Assembly (NCBI GenBank): GCA_900088475.1
Contig: FLMG01000661.1
Span: forward strand, 4,748-18,229
Source: Hyphochytrium catenoides
Taxonomy: Eukaryota; Sar; Hyphochytriomycetes; Hyphochytriales; Hyphochytriaceae
DNA: 13,482 bases
Direction of reading: 5' to 3'
In this document: positions 13,251-13,482 of the stretch, piece after piece
How the letters are laid out: each line of letters begins with the position of its first letter
How positions within the stretch are numbered: position 1 is the stretch's first letter
Translations under genes and position numbers: made by a program
The notes under the pieces: generated by a model
What the model was told of the DNA's origin: nothing
What the model saw: the letters and a program-made list of their open reading frames with translations, nothing else
Databases searched by the model: none

Positions 13251-13482
13251 CTAAGGAATAAAGTGCCTATGTAAGTCTGCGTAATAGAGGAAGGCAGGGA
13301 GCCAGAGAAAGATGATAGAATAAGGGAAGCAGAGGGCTTTGGCAGACAAAGAGGGACGGAGAGTAATGGCATGGGGAGAGCGGCAGCGGGAAGATAGGCA
13401 GCAGAAAGTGCGATGCGAAATGGGGAAAGAATTTGAGGAGGAAGGGGGCGGGCAAAGCAGGTGCGCGAAACAACGCGCAGGG
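13251..13482 (-). other. Intron of the U2AF-like gene running off the window
   Basis: On the minus strand this is strongly pyrimidine-rich and ends with the acceptor attccttag at 13251. Its donor lies beyond the right edge, so the intron is longer than 230 nt. I see no coding sequence in it. Confidence 0.6.

Noticed and set aside
13267-13473. 68-codon minus-strand ORF rich in Pro, Leu and Ser
   Set aside because: It is a pyrimidine-rich intron that runs into the acceptor at 13251. There is no domain and no frame link to the U2AF-like exon.

Overview
The window is nuclear DNA from an intron-rich eukaryotic microbe. Genes are split by short GT-AG introns (mostly about 55-330 nt). The proteins are eukaryotic: a V-ATPase catalytic subunit, a U2AF-like splicing factor and an ABHD4/5-type hydrolase. 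I suspect a protist or alga, perhaps a stramenopile, from the style of the splicing factor and the Crypton-like element. That is inference; nothing here fixes the taxon.

Layout. 1-1243 (minus): a decayed Crypton-like tyrosine recombinase, cut by the left edge. 1244-2242: no certain gene; triplet repeats, a pyrimidine-rich stretch before the next gene, and a weak minus-strand spliced candidate (1881-2262). 2243-5657 (plus): an eight-exon alpha/beta hydrolase of the ABHD4/ABHD5 (CGI-58) group with an unusual N-terminal block of about five membrane segments. 5679-6065 (plus): a doubtful basic ORF. 6025-6640 (minus): a small, unrecognised, probably spliced membrane protein. 7029-11303 (plus): the complete V-ATPase subunit A gene in 12 exons; its last exon codes only three residues plus stop and follows an unusually long intron of about 785 nt. 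11685-13250 (minus): the 3' part of a U2AF large-subunit-like gene with two very similar RRMs and a C-terminal UHM; its 5' end lies past the right edge.

The genes do not form a pathway. The small minus-strand gene and the V-ATPase gene diverge from a shared upstream region of about 390 bp. The V-ATPase and U2AF genes converge with about 380 bp between their stop codons. I did not find a clearly new system. The best leads are the polytopic hydrolase, the repeated RRM architecture, the tiny last V-ATPase exon and the ruined Crypton-like element. Exon borders were set by eye from splice sites, phase and known protein families.
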